From NCBI GenBank assembly GCA_934343915.1, contig CAKRIL010000051.1, positions 1-18,245 of the forward strand: DNA of 18,245 nt, in the 5' to 3' direction. The DNA comes from an uncultured Lachnospiraceae bacterium (GTDB taxonomy: Bacteria > Bacillota > Clostridia > Lachnospirales > Lachnospiraceae). The notes under the pieces are model-generated. The model searched no databases. It saw only the letters and a program-made list of their open reading frames with translations, and was not told the origin of the DNA. Below, piece after piece: positions 6,069 through 13,679 of this stretch. The position numbers and the translations under genes are program-made. Position 1 is the first letter of the stretch, and each line of letters starts with the position of its first letter.

Positions 6069-6695
6069 ATGAAGACAATTCGCGATATGAATAAGATAAT
6101 ATTGGCATCTGCATCACCGCGCCGCAAGGAGCTGTTAAGTCAGATGGGGCTTAAGTTCGAGGTAATGCCGAGCCACTGCGAGGAGGTTATAACACGGAAG
6201 ATACCTTGGGAGATAGTTATGGAGCTGTCCTCACAGAAGGCAAGGGAGCTTGTATATAAGGCAGCTATGGACTCGATAGCCGGGGAGAAGAGCGGTGACG
6301 GCGAGGGACAGGACATCCTTGTCATAGGAGCCGATACCATTGTCGCATATAAGAATGAGATTCTCGGAAAGCCTAAGGACAAGGCTGATGCCGTGAGGAT
6401 GCTTAAGCTCCTTGAGGGAAAGCAGCACAGTGTATATACAGGTGTGTCCATGGTATATCTTAAGGAGGGCATTGCGCAGACAAGAACCTTCGTTGAGGAA
6501 ACGAAGGTGTATGTAGCATCTATGACGGATGAGCAGATTGAGAGCTATGTGGCAACCGGTGAACCGATGGATAAAGCTGGCGCATATGCGATTCAGGGAC
6601 TTTTTGCCGAGTATATTGTCAAGATTGAGGGAGACTATAACAATGTGGTTGGTCTTCCAATAGGAAGAATTATGAGAGAATGCGTATTCTCTTAA
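6069..6695 (+). CDS. maf: Maf family nucleoside triphosphate pyrophosphatase
   Basis: The 208-residue product contains the Maf signatures. These are ILASASPRRKELL at residues 10-23, VIGADTIV with the catalytic aspartate at 89, GKPKDKADAVRML at 100-112, and DKAGAYAIQG (168-177) followed by NVVGLPI. Maf enzymes cleave dTTP, UTP and modified nucleotides to the monophosphate plus pyrophosphate, which keeps damaged or non-canonical nucleotides out of nucleic acid and affects septum formation. The motif set fits the YhdE-type dTTP/UTP group rather than the m7GTP group, but this is not certain. A small insert, rich in Gly, Glu and Asp, occupies about residues 70-82. The ATG at 6069 follows GGAGG by 9 bases and is preferred over 6036. 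It is the first gene of a four-gene operon under a consensus promoter. Confidence 0.93.
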   Translation: MKTIRDMNKIILASASPRRKELLSQMGLKFEVMPSHCEEVITRKIPWEIVMELSSQKARELVYKAAMDSIAGEKSGDGEGQDILVIGADTIVAYKNEILGKPKDKADAVRMLKLLEGKQHSVYTGVSMVYLKEGIAQTRTFVEETKVYVASMTDEQIESYVATGEPMDKAGAYAIQGLFAEYIVKIEGDYNNVVGLPIGRIMRECVFS

Positions 6696-6714
6696 GGCTT
6701 GGCAGGTGTATGTG

Positions 6715-7506
6715 ATGGAAGGAAAAGGAATTAAGTTTATTGCAAGTGATTTGGACGGCACACTGCTGCTGAACGGTGCGCAGAAGGTGTCGGAGGAGCT
6801 TATACCTCTTATAAAGAAGCTGAATGAGAAGGGAATTATCTTCTGCGCGGCGAGCGGAAGACAATATCCGAACTTAAGAAGGCTGTTCGGCGAGGCAGCG
6901 GATGAGCTTATGTATATCTGCGAGAATGGCTCTGTGATAATATATAAGGACAGGCTTATCGGCAAGACACCGATGGATGTGACGCTGGGACGCGAGATTA
7001 TAAGGGCAATCACGGGCGTTGAGCAGTGTGAGGTGCTGGTATCGGGTGAGAGAACATCATATCTTAAGCCAAAGACGGAGAGCTACCTGATAAGAATGAG
7101 GGACATTGTAAGGAATGATATTGTGCTTGTCGATGACCTTGAGCACATTGCTGAGGATTATGTGAAGATTTCCGTGTATGACCCGACGGGAATTGCCAAC
7201 AGTCAGGAATACTTTCTCAGTGCCTTTGATGGGCGGGCGCAGTCATGCGTGTCGGGAAAGCAGTGGCTTGATTATACGGCACAGGGAGTCAACAAGGGAA
7301 GTGCGATACGCACTATACAGAAGATTATGGGCTTTAAGCCTGAGGAATGTATGGCATTCGGAGATAATTTTAACGATATCGAGATGTTTCAGAGCGTGGG
7401 ATATCCGGTTGTGATGAGACAGGCAGTGCCTGAGGTTAAGTCCCATGCGGAATATGTGACTGACAGAGTTGAGGACAGTCTTAGGGCTGTTCTTGATAAT
7501 CTATAA
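6715..7506 (+). CDS. Cof-type HAD-IIB family hydrolase
   Basis: This 263-residue phosphatase has the HAD motifs in order. Motif I is FIASDLDGTLL with nucleophile Asp12 and acid Asp14. Motif II is CAASGRQ with Ser47, motif III is the lysine of GVNKGSAI (194), and motif IV is GDNFNDIEMF with its aspartates at 217 and 221. The cap domain between motifs II and III (about 60-180) is the C2B type of the Cof/YidA group, which dephosphorylates small sugar phosphates, pyridoxal phosphate or flavin precursors. The substrate here is unknown. It starts 19 bases after the Maf stop. ATG 6715 follows CAGGTG. A GTG at 6706 would add three residues and overlap that site, so it is less likely. The pairing with Maf suggests a nucleotide or phosphate housekeeping operon. 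Confidence 0.92.
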   Translation: MEGKGIKFIASDLDGTLLLNGAQKVSEELIPLIKKLNEKGIIFCAASGRQYPNLRRLFGEAADELMYICENGSVIIYKDRLIGKTPMDVTLGREIIRAITGVEQCEVLVSGERTSYLKPKTESYLIRMRDIVRNDIVLVDDLEHIAEDYVKISVYDPTGIANSQEYFLSAFDGRAQSCVSGKQWLDYTAQGVNKGSAIRTIQKIMGFKPEECMAFGDNFNDIEMFQSVGYPVVMRQAVPEVKSHAEYVTDRVEDSLRAVLDNL

Positions 7507-7521
7507 TACGGAGGTATAATT

Positions 7522-7779
7522 ATGAATGAGATTGATAAGATGTGTGCAGAGGTATTTTTAAAGGAACAGGGAAAGCTTTTTGATGAGCCGGTTGCGGAGA
7601 CTGAGGAGGAGGCAATGGAATTCCTCGAGGACTGCTTCGCGCAGGTATTCAATTCTGAGAAGGAGCTTCGTGCATATTGGAGAGAAGAGGGAATTGATGA
7701 TGAGGAGATGGAGGATGCTTCGGAAGCACTTGAAGTGTTCGTTCTGCCTGACGGAAGATATCTCTATGTTGAAGCGTAG
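7522..7779 (+). CDS. Small acidic protein of unknown function
   Basis: The 85-residue product (MNEIDKMCAEVFLKEQGKLF at the start, ending VFVLPDGRYLYVEA) is strongly acidic, with a Glu/Asp-rich middle and no membrane segment or signal. A GGAGG site lies 8 bases upstream of the ATG. It begins 15 bases after the HAD stop, and its last 14 bases overlap the start of the PpiC lipoprotein gene, so the three are translated as a unit. I do not recognise a defined domain. It may be a conserved lachnospiral family, as the sequence looks well structured and the frame is clean. The final LPDGRYLYVEA looks like a beta hairpin. No function is proposed. Confidence 0.75.
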   Translation: MNEIDKMCAEVFLKEQGKLFDEPVAETEEEAMEFLEDCFAQVFNSEKELRAYWREEGIDDEEMEDASEALEVFVLPDGRYLYVEA

Positions 7780-8722
7780 GCTTATAAGAGGAGCTGCTGT
7801 TCTGTATGTGCTTTTGCTGCCGCTTTTGGCAACGGGCTGTTCAGTAACCGGAAGGAGTATAACGATTAAGGGCTATACCTTCGAGCTTACGACCGGTATG
7901 CAGGAGGAGTCGGTTATAAGGGGAGGCAGTTTTCGTCTTACCGAAGGACAGATGAGGCTTCTGCTGTCAGGCGTCAGGGAAGGCTATGAAGCGGCACTTA
8001 CATCAAGCATATGGGATATGCAGCTTGATGATATATCCTTTGGAGAGTATGTTGATGACACGGTTCTTGATATGGCGGTAAGGCTGATGCTTGTGAACAT
8101 GCTTGCAGCGGATAAGCACATTGAACTCAGTGAGGGAGAGCTTGCCGACAGCAGGGACAGTGCGGCAGAGTTCTATGACGCACATGAGCAGGAGCTTACA
8201 TATGTGAGCAGGGACGAGGTGGATGAGCTGTTCGACATGATGCGCCTGTCGGATAAGGTGTACAATGAGCTGGGAAAGAATATCGACACTGACATAAGCA
8301 TGGATGAAGCGCGTGTGATAAGGATACAGTATATATACTCTAAGGATTCCATGAAGAAGCTCCGTGATGCGGCAGCCGAGTATGAAGAGGGAGCAGCATT
8401 TTCCGCGCTGGCGGCAAAGTACAGCGAGAGCGAGGAGTATGTTGCCGAAATTGGCAGAGGCGAGATGGAGAAGAACTTTGAGGATGCGGCGTTCAATCTT
8501 GACGAAGGACAGATAAGCGATGTGATAAGCTGCAACAATGGCTTTTATCTTGTCTATTGTGTCAATGATAACGTGGAGGACAAGGCAGACAGCCAAAAGG
8601 AAAGAATTATCCAGAAGCGCCAGAAGGAACAGTTCGAGAAGTTTTTTAATGATTATTCAAAAAATGTGGTTCTATCCTTCGATAAAAAATTATGGGATAA
8701 GATTACATCGGATATGCAGTGA
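7766..8722 (+). CDS. PpiC-type peptidyl-prolyl isomerase lipoprotein (PrsA/SurA-like foldase)
   Basis: The start ATG at 7766 gives a 318-residue precursor. It has a signal peptide (MLKRRLIRGAAVLYVLLLPL) and a lipobox-like LLATGC ending at Cys25, so the mature protein should be lipid-anchored outside the membrane. A helical SurA/PrsA-type arm covers about residues 55-180. A parvulin-like domain follows at about 183-270, with IQYIY, FSALAAKYSESE, the GRGEMEKNFEDAAF strand and the NNGFYLVYCV end. A charged helical tail closes it. Parvulins of this type help exported proteins fold. The lipobox has alanine rather than leucine at -3, which is acceptable but not ideal. A longer in-frame reading from 7580 lacks a signal at its start and overlaps the acidic gene, so I reject it. 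The site GGAAG precedes the ATG. Confidence 0.88.
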   Translation: MLKRRLIRGAAVLYVLLLPLLATGCSVTGRSITIKGYTFELTTGMQEESVIRGGSFRLTEGQMRLLLSGVREGYEAALTSSIWDMQLDDISFGEYVDDTVLDMAVRLMLVNMLAADKHIELSEGELADSRDSAAEFYDAHEQELTYVSRDEVDELFDMMRLSDKVYNELGKNIDTDISMDEARVIRIQYIYSKDSMKKLRDAAAEYEEGAAFSALAAKYSESEEYVAEIGRGEMEKNFEDAAFNLDEGQISDVISCNNGFYLVYCVNDNVEDKADSQKERIIQKRQKEQFEKFFNDYSKNVVLSFDKKLWDKITSDMQ

Positions 8723-8760
8723 AAAAGGTTCGCAGAAAAGCTCTGCGAACCTTTTATTTT
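8723..8760. terminator. Bidirectional terminator between ppiC-type and lepB genes
   Basis: AAAAGGTTCGCAGA (8723-8736) and TCTGCGAACCTTTT (8742-8755) form a perfect 14-base stem with a 5-base loop. T runs lie on both strands: TTTTATTTT on plus and TTTTT on minus. It serves the two convergent genes, and its right arm reaches into the stop codon of the signal peptidase gene. Confidence 0.9.
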
Positions 8761-9551
8761 ATAAGGTGTATGGTAGGGAAGTAACAGAACATGGCTTTTG
8801 CTATGATTTTGTCCCTGCTTACAAAGGTATTGTTCCAAAAACGTGAATCCCATGATGAGTTGCGGTTGTCGCCCATCATAAAATAACAGCCCTCAGGTAC
8901 GGTGAACGGCCCGCTCACGCCTGCGGTCTCTACGGTGAGATAGTCGCTCTCGTCAAGCGGCTGACCGTCGATGTACACGGTTCCGTGCTCGATGTACACA
9001 GTCTCGCCCGGAAGTCCTATAATACGCTTGATATACTTCTGAGTCTCATCATCCGGATAATAAAATACAACCACATCGCCGCGCTTAGGGTCGGAACTCA
9101 TATATGCAAGACGGTTGCCGATAATCCGGTTGCCCTCGGTGATGGTAGGTATCATGGAACCCGATGGAATTCGTGCATTCACTATCAGGTATCTGTTGGT
9201 AAGCGTCGCAAGCACGAATGCCGCTGCGACAATCAGAACATAGCTTATAATCTCGCGGATTATCTTTTTGCGGCGGCTCTTCTTTCTTGCCGTGTCCTTA
9301 CCGTCAGATTCATCATCTGCGGCTTCTTCATCATATTCCTTTTCGGTTTCCCCGCTGTATTCTCCGCCAGCGTCCCCACTGTGCTTTTCATCAATATGCC
9401 CGGATGAAGCTTCCACGGTATCAATATCGGTGTCCATGAATATGTCATCAGCTTCGGGTGCAGCCTTCCTGGTGTGCCTGGCAGCAGTTCCTGTTGTATT
9501 AACTGTCGTGTCATCTAAATCTATGTATATGTATTCTAAATCTTTGCTCAT
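8754..9551 (-). CDS. lepB: Signal peptidase I with a long acidic N-terminal extension
   Basis: The 265-residue protein is a type I signal peptidase. It has a membrane segment at about residues 99-117, IPSGSMIPT with catalytic Ser132, YIKRIIGLPGE with the general base Lys175, and MGDNRNSSWDSR (226-237). It cleaves signal peptides from exported proteins on the outer face of the membrane. Unlike standard Gram-positive SipS enzymes (about 180 residues), it carries about 95 extra residues in front. These are very rich in Asp, Glu, Ser and Gly and end in a basic KKSRRKK cluster just before the helix. The extension should lie in the cytosol. Minus-strand AAAGGA precedes the ATG, with a TTGTTG-N17-TATAAT promoter upstream. 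The gene is divergent from htpG. A Ser/Thr-rich start (DTTVNTTGT) could be real or a late start choice, but no better downstream start is evident. Confidence 0.93.
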   Translation of the reverse strand: MSKDLEYIYIDLDDTTVNTTGTAARHTRKAAPEADDIFMDTDIDTVEASSGHIDEKHSGDAGGEYSGETEKEYDEEAADDESDGKDTARKKSRRKKIIREIISYVLIVAAAFVLATLTNRYLIVNARIPSGSMIPTITEGNRIIGNRLAYMSSDPKRGDVVVFYYPDDETQKYIKRIIGLPGETVYIEHGTVYIDGQPLDESDYLTVETAGVSGPFTVPEGCYFMMGDNRNSSWDSRFWNNTFVSRDKIIAKAMFCYFPTIHLIK

Positions 9552-9580
9552 GTCGTCAATCCTTTTATCTGAATAAATAT

Positions 9581-9609
9581 ATTATAAAACATAATTTATG
9601 ATTCAACAA
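9581..9609 (-). promoter_or_regulatory. Predicted promoter of the signal peptidase gene
   Basis: On the minus strand TTGTTG (9604-9609) and TATAAT (9581-9586) are separated by 17 bases. The start would lie near 9574, about 23 bases before the ATG. Confidence 0.5.
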
Positions 9610-9648
9610 GCTAATATATATGGAAAAAATTAAAAAAGTATAAAATTA

Positions 9649-9675
9649 TTAGCAGTCTAAGTAATTGAGTGCTAA
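9649..9675 (+). promoter_or_regulatory. CIRCE operator (HrcA binding site) upstream of htpG
   Basis: TTAGCAGTC-N9-GAGTGCTAA matches the CIRCE consensus TTAGCACTC-N9-GAGTGCTAA except for one base in the left arm. It ends 6 bases before the -35 box of the htpG promoter. By family knowledge, HrcA bound here should repress the gene until heat or unfolded protein titrates GroEL. Confidence 0.9.
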
Positions 9676-9681
9676 AAACTG

Positions 9682-9710
9682 TTGACATTTGCAAAAACTG
9701 GTATTACTAT
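9682..9710 (+). promoter_or_regulatory. Predicted sigma-A promoter of htpG
   Basis: TTGACA (9682-9687) and TACTAT (9705-9710) are 17 bases apart. Transcription should begin near 9717, inside the second, degenerate CIRCE-like element. Confidence 0.75.
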
Positions 9711-9737
9711 ATAGCTGTTGCATCAATAGAGTGCTGA
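9711..9737 (+). promoter_or_regulatory. Second, degenerate CIRCE-like element at the htpG start site
   Basis: ATAGCTGTT-N9-GAGTGCTGA begins directly after the -10 box and keeps the exact 9-base spacer of CIRCE. The right arm matches 8 of 9 consensus bases and the left arm 5 of 9. If HrcA binds here it would sit across the transcription start. Confidence 0.4.
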
Positions 9738-9783
9738 CTGGATGCGGCAAAAGATGATTTTTAAGTACATGGAGGTTATGACA

Positions 9784-11787
9784 ATGGCTAATACACATGG
9801 TAATTTATCGATTAATAGTGACAATATTTTTCCTATAATTAAGAAGTGGTTATATTCGGACCACGATATTTTTTACAGAGAGCTCATATCCAACGGCTGT
9901 GATGCGATAACCAAGCTTAAGAAGCTTGAGCTTATGGGTGAGTACACCGCACCTGAGGACAACAAGTATCAGGTTAAGGTTATCGTAAGTGCGAAGGATA
10001 AGACAATCAAGTTCATAGATAACGGTCTTGGTATGACGGCGGATGAGGTCAATGAGTATATCTGCCAGATAGCTTTCTCAGGTGCGGAGGCATTCCTTGA
10101 GAAGTATAAGGACAAGGCTAACGAGGATCAGATTATAGGTCATTTCGGACTCGGCTTCTACTCAGCATTCATGGTTGCCGACAGAGTTGCGATAGATACA
10201 CTCTCATATCAGGAGGGTGCTAAGCCTGTTCACTGGGAGTGCGACGGCGGCACAGAGTACGATATGGAGGAGGGCGACAGAACGGTAAGAGGTACTGAGA
10301 TTACTCTCTATCTCTCAGAGGAGTGCAGCGAGTTCGCCAACGAGTATCGTGCTAAGGAGGTAATTGAGAAGTACTGTTCCTTCATGCCTGTTGAGATATA
10401 TGTAGAGAACGCTGACGCAGGTGAGCAGTATCAGACAATTAACGAGGATGAGCTTCTTGATACCGATAAGGTAGTGGAGACAATAGTTGAGGAAGCCAAG
10501 ACAGAGGAGATTGAGAAGGAGGACGGAACCAAGGAGACAGTTGAGACAGTTCCTGCTTCCAAGAAGCTTAAGATTGTAAAGAGACCTGCTCCTATTAACG
10601 ATACCACACCTCTTTGGACAAAGCATCCTAATGAGTGTACGGAGGAGCAGTATAAGGAGTTCTACCGCAAGGTATTTAAGGACTATAAGGAGCCTCTCTT
10701 CTGGATTCACCTCAACATGGATTATCCGTTCAACTTAAAGGGTATCTTATATTTCCCTAAGTTAAACACAGAGTATGATACAATCGAGGGAACCATAAAG
10801 CTGTACAACAATCAGGTATTCATTGCCGATAATATTAAGGAAGTTATCCCTGAGTTCCTTATGCTCTTAAAGGGTGTTATTGATTGCCCTGACCTTCCTC
10901 TTAACGTATCGAGAAGTGCCCTTCAGAATGACGGCTTTGTTAAGAAGATATCCGATTACATCACCAAGAAGGTTGCCGACAAGTTAAGCGGAATGTGCAA
11001 GACCGAGAAGGAGAGCTATGAGAAGTACTGGGATGACATCAATCCGTTCATAAAGTATGGCTGCCTGAAGGATGACAAGTTCTTCGATAAGATGAAGGAC
11101 TATATTCTCTTTAAGAATCTTGACGGCAAGTATCTTACTCTGCCTGAGTGCCTTGAGGAGAACAAGGAGAAGCATGAGAATACAGTATTCTATGTAAAGA
11201 ATGAGACAGAGCAGGGACAGTATATCAAGATGTTCAAGGAGGCAGGACTTGATGCCGTAATCCTTACGCATAATATTGATTCCGCATTCATCAATCATCT
11301 TGAGCAGAAGAATGAGGGCGTTAAGTTTTTAAGCATTGACTCAGACCTTACCGAGACCTTCAAGGAGGAGCAGACGGAGGATGAGGCAAAGGAGCTTAAG
11401 GAGAAGGAGGACAAGCTTTCAGAGGTATTTAAGAAGGCTCTTGCCAACGATAAGCTTGCAGTTAAGCTCGAGAAGCTTAAGAATGAGTCCATCGCTTCAA
11501 TGATTACCGTATCCGAGGATTCTAAGCGTATGCAGGATATGATGAAAATGTACGGCATGTACGGCATGGATCCTTCAATGTTCGGTCAGGAGGGACAGAC
11601 TCTTGTTCTTAATGCAAAGCATCCTCTTGTCCAGTATGTTGAGGCTAATCCGGAAGGTGAGAACACTCCACTCTTCTGTGAGCAGTTATACGACCTTGCA
11701 GAGCTTGCACATGCACCGTTAAAGCCGGACAGAATGAGTGCATTTATTGAGAGAAGCAACAAGCTCATGGAGATTATTGCAAAATAA
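9784..11787 (+). CDS. htpG: Hsp90 family molecular chaperone HtpG
   Basis: The 667-residue product is an Hsp90. The GHKL ATP-binding domain shows ELISNGCDAITKLKK (residues 33-47, Glu33 and Asn37), IDNGLGMT with Asp79, and GHFGLGFYSAF at 119-129. The middle domain has LFWIHLNMDYPFNLKGILYF, and the SRSALQND arginine motif lies at about 380. It assists folding and remodelling of client proteins in the cytosol under stress. The start at 9784 (MANTHGNLSINSDN) follows GGAGG by 8 bases. An upstream in-frame ATG at 9742 would add 14 residues and lies close to the start site. A charged insert rich in Glu and Lys follows the N domain at about residues 230-260. The protein is longer than B. subtilis HtpG (626). 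The CIRCE element places it under HrcA control, unlike B. subtilis htpG. Confidence 0.96.
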   Translation: MANTHGNLSINSDNIFPIIKKWLYSDHDIFYRELISNGCDAITKLKKLELMGEYTAPEDNKYQVKVIVSAKDKTIKFIDNGLGMTADEVNEYICQIAFSGAEAFLEKYKDKANEDQIIGHFGLGFYSAFMVADRVAIDTLSYQEGAKPVHWECDGGTEYDMEEGDRTVRGTEITLYLSEECSEFANEYRAKEVIEKYCSFMPVEIYVENADAGEQYQTINEDELLDTDKVVETIVEEAKTEEIEKEDGTKETVETVPASKKLKIVKRPAPINDTTPLWTKHPNECTEEQYKEFYRKVFKDYKEPLFWIHLNMDYPFNLKGILYFPKLNTEYDTIEGTIKLYNNQVFIADNIKEVIPEFLMLLKGVIDCPDLPLNVSRSALQNDGFVKKISDYITKKVADKLSGMCKTEKESYEKYWDDINPFIKYGCLKDDKFFDKMKDYILFKNLDGKYLTLPECLEENKEKHENTVFYVKNETEQGQYIKMFKEAGLDAVILTHNIDSAFINHLEQKNEGVKFLSIDSDLTETFKEEQTEDEAKELKEKEDKLSEVFKKALANDKLAVKLEKLKNESIASMITVSEDSKRMQDMMKMYGMYGMDPSMFGQEGQTLVLNAKHPLVQYVEANPEGENTPLFCEQLYDLAELAHAPLKPDRMSAFIERSNKLMEIIAK

Positions 11788-11818
11788 TAAATTTGATTTA
11801 CAAATGTCGGTGAAAATA

Positions 11819-11847
11819 TTGACATGATAAAAAAGATGTACTATCAT
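11819..11847 (+). promoter_or_regulatory. Predicted promoter of the ABC exporter operon, embedded in a palindrome
   Basis: TTGACA (11819-11824) and TATCAT (11842-11847) are 17 bases apart, with a start expected near 11854. The -10 box and the start lie inside the terminator palindrome of the previous gene, so a transcript from here would contain only its right arm. Confidence 0.55.
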
Positions 11848-11875
11848 CTATTTGGTTGATAGTACATCTTTTTTT
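11829..11875 (+). terminator. Terminator of htpG, possibly also an operator
   Basis: GATGTACTATCA (11835-11846) pairs perfectly with TGATAGTACATC (11857-11868), with A and T runs extending the stem and seven T at the end. It lies about 40 bases after the htpG stop. The symmetric arms flank the predicted start of the ABC operon. Confidence 0.85.
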
Positions 11876-11897
11876 GCGCGAAGGACATGAAAAAATT

Positions 11898-13679
11898 ATG
11901 AAAAAAGAAAAACTAAAAGAAAAAAGCTTTGAAACAGACAGGATTGTCTCATATTTCAAGGCAGAGTGGAATGTGCTATTGGCGGTCGCTGTGTCGGGAC
12001 TTATATATAATCTCGGACTTTTGGCGGGACCGTGGTTCGAGGGAAGAATGACAGGCTGTCTTGTCGATATCCTCGGCGGGAGAAGCGGATTTTATGACAT
12101 GCTCACATTGGCGCTTACCTATGTAGTGGTAATAGGAATTGTTCAGGTATCAAGATACATAAAGCGATTCTATGTGAGGCGTTTTGCCAACAATGTCAAC
12201 AGGAGAATGAAGCATGTTCTCTATGGATGTCTCGTAAGAAAGAGCAGACAGGAGATTAACGAGGAGGGCGTCGGAAGTGTAATGACCAAGGCAATCCTCG
12301 ACGTTGATGACTGTGCCGAGGGAATGAGAAAGTTCACCACTGAGGTCTTCGATACGGGAGTTGCACTTGCGGCGTACATGGGAATGCTTCTGTGGTACGA
12401 CTGGAGACTCGGAATCATAAGTCTTTTATTCCTTCCTATTTCATATGTTGCTGCCGAGAAGCTTAAGGTTGTCGTTCAGAGAACAGGTGCGGCATACAAG
12501 GAGCAGTCTGGTGTCCTAAGCAATGCGACCTTGGACAGAGCCTCCAATGCGGTAACATATCGGGTATTCGGATGTGAGGATGAGAGAAAGAGAGATTACG
12601 AGGAGAAGCTTACCGCATATGAGAAGTCGGCGGTAAAGGCTGATATATGGAATACCGTCATGACACCTCTATATCGTGTCATTTCGATGGCGGGAGTTAT
12701 ATTTATTCTGTATTTCGGAGCTAAGAATGTTCTTGGAAACGGCTGGAGAGTGTGGGATATTGCGGCGTTCACCACGTTTATTTCGTGCTTTACCAAGCTG
12801 TCAGTTAAGTCCTCCAAGGCAGCCAAGCTGTTCAATGCTGTTCATAAGGCACAGGTATCATGGAAGAGAATCAAGCTTCTGATGAAGAGCAGTGAGGAGA
12901 GTACATCAGATAACCGTGAAGAGAATAAGGAGCCTCAGGCATGCAGCTTATCAGTAAGCGGACTTGGCTTCGGCTATCCGAACACGGCGGACGGAGAAAA
13001 AATATTCGAAGGACTTTCATTTGATGCGAAGCCGGGACAGATAATAGGTATAACGGGTCCGGTTGCATGTGGTAAATCCACTTTGGGAAAGGTATTTCTC
13101 TGTGAGTATTCGTATGAGGGCAGCATAAGGCTTGACGGAGCAGAGCTTGATAAGCTCAGTGCGGAGGAGAGAGCGGAGAAGATAGGATATCTCGGCCATG
13201 ATGCAGAATTGTTCGCGGACAGTGTGAAGAACAATATCCTTTTGGGTGATGACGAGGATGTAAATAAGCTGTTAAAGCTGGTCTGCTTCGATGAGGAGAC
13301 CGCGGCTATGGAGAAGGGAGCGGACACCATGGTCGGTACGGGCGGTGTCCGTCTGTCAGGAGGTCAGGCACAGAGACTTGCACTTGCAAGAACCATATGC
13401 CATGGCAGACCGATAATGATTCTTGATGACCCATTCTCAGCACTTGATAAGAATACCGAGAGTCAGGTGTTCGACAATCTGAGGAAGGTATCTGAGAAGG
13501 AAATTGTACTTCTTATATCGCACAGGCTGTATCTGTTCCCGAAGATGGATAAGATTATATGGCTTGAGAACGGAAAAACAGTGGTCGGCACACATGAGGA
13601 ATTGATGAAGAGTGTGCCTGAATATTCAAGACTTTATAATGACCAGAAGGGAGGCAGCATAAATGATGAAGGAAGATAA
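11898..13679 (+). CDS. Heterodimeric ABC exporter half-transporter, degenerate-site subunit
   Basis: The 593-residue protein is a type IV ABC half-transporter. Six membrane helices lie within about residues 25-310, and the nucleotide-binding domain runs from about 350. The domain has Walker A GPVACGKST (387-395), signature LSGGQ (486-490), Walker B IMILDD (506-511) and H-loop ISHRL with His542. After Walker B there is Asp511 instead of the catalytic Glu, and the Q-loop position reads GHD (His434) instead of Gln. This is the pattern of the degenerate site in heterodimeric exporters such as TM287/288 and BmrCD. Its LSGGQ motif would complete the active site of the partner. The start at 11898 follows AAGGA by about 12 bases. 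Reading from a TTG at 11856 would begin inside the terminator stem. Its stop overlaps the start of the partner by 17 bases. The substrate is unknown. Confidence 0.93.
   Translation: MKKEKLKEKSFETDRIVSYFKAEWNVLLAVAVSGLIYNLGLLAGPWFEGRMTGCLVDILGGRSGFYDMLTLALTYVVVIGIVQVSRYIKRFYVRRFANNVNRRMKHVLYGCLVRKSRQEINEEGVGSVMTKAILDVDDCAEGMRKFTTEVFDTGVALAAYMGMLLWYDWRLGIISLLFLPISYVAAEKLKVVVQRTGAAYKEQSGVLSNATLDRASNAVTYRVFGCEDERKRDYEEKLTAYEKSAVKADIWNTVMTPLYRVISMAGVIFILYFGAKNVLGNGWRVWDIAAFTTFISCFTKLSVKSSKAAKLFNAVHKAQVSWKRIKLLMKSSEESTSDNREENKEPQACSLSVSGLGFGYPNTADGEKIFEGLSFDAKPGQIIGITGPVACGKSTLGKVFLCEYSYEGSIRLDGAELDKLSAEERAEKIGYLGHDAELFADSVKNNILLGDDEDVNKLLKLVCFDEETAAMEKGADTMVGTGGVRLSGGQAQRLALARTICHGRPIMILDDPFSALDKNTESQVFDNLRKVSEKEIVLLISHRLYLFPKMDKIIWLENGKTVVGTHEELMKSVPEYSRLYNDQKGGSINDEGR

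Noticed and set aside
7580..7765. N-terminal extension of the PpiC protein by 62 residues
   Set aside because: It overlaps the acidic gene in another frame, is very rich in arginine, and would bury the lipoprotein signal inside the protein.
8003..8596. Minus-strand frame of 197 codons opposite the PpiC gene
   Set aside because: It is a shadow of the codon pattern of the coding strand. The product has no recognisable motif and no binding site.
9742..9783. Upstream in-frame start for HtpG
   Set aside because: It has no good binding site, whereas 9784 follows GGAGG by 8 bases and gives the usual Hsp90 start.
10315..10710. Minus-strand leucine-rich frame opposite htpG
   Set aside because: Leucine and isoleucine come from reverse reading of Lys/Glu codons in a charged region, which mimics a membrane protein.
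11856..11897. TTG start for the first ABC gene
   Set aside because: It lies within the right arm of the htpG terminator and has no binding site. The ATG at 11898 starts a lysine-rich end typical of such proteins.
11887..11901. Four-codon leader frame (MKKL) overlapping the first ABC start by ATGA
   Set aside because: The AAGGA site is only one base away from its ATG, too close for initiation, so it is likely chance.
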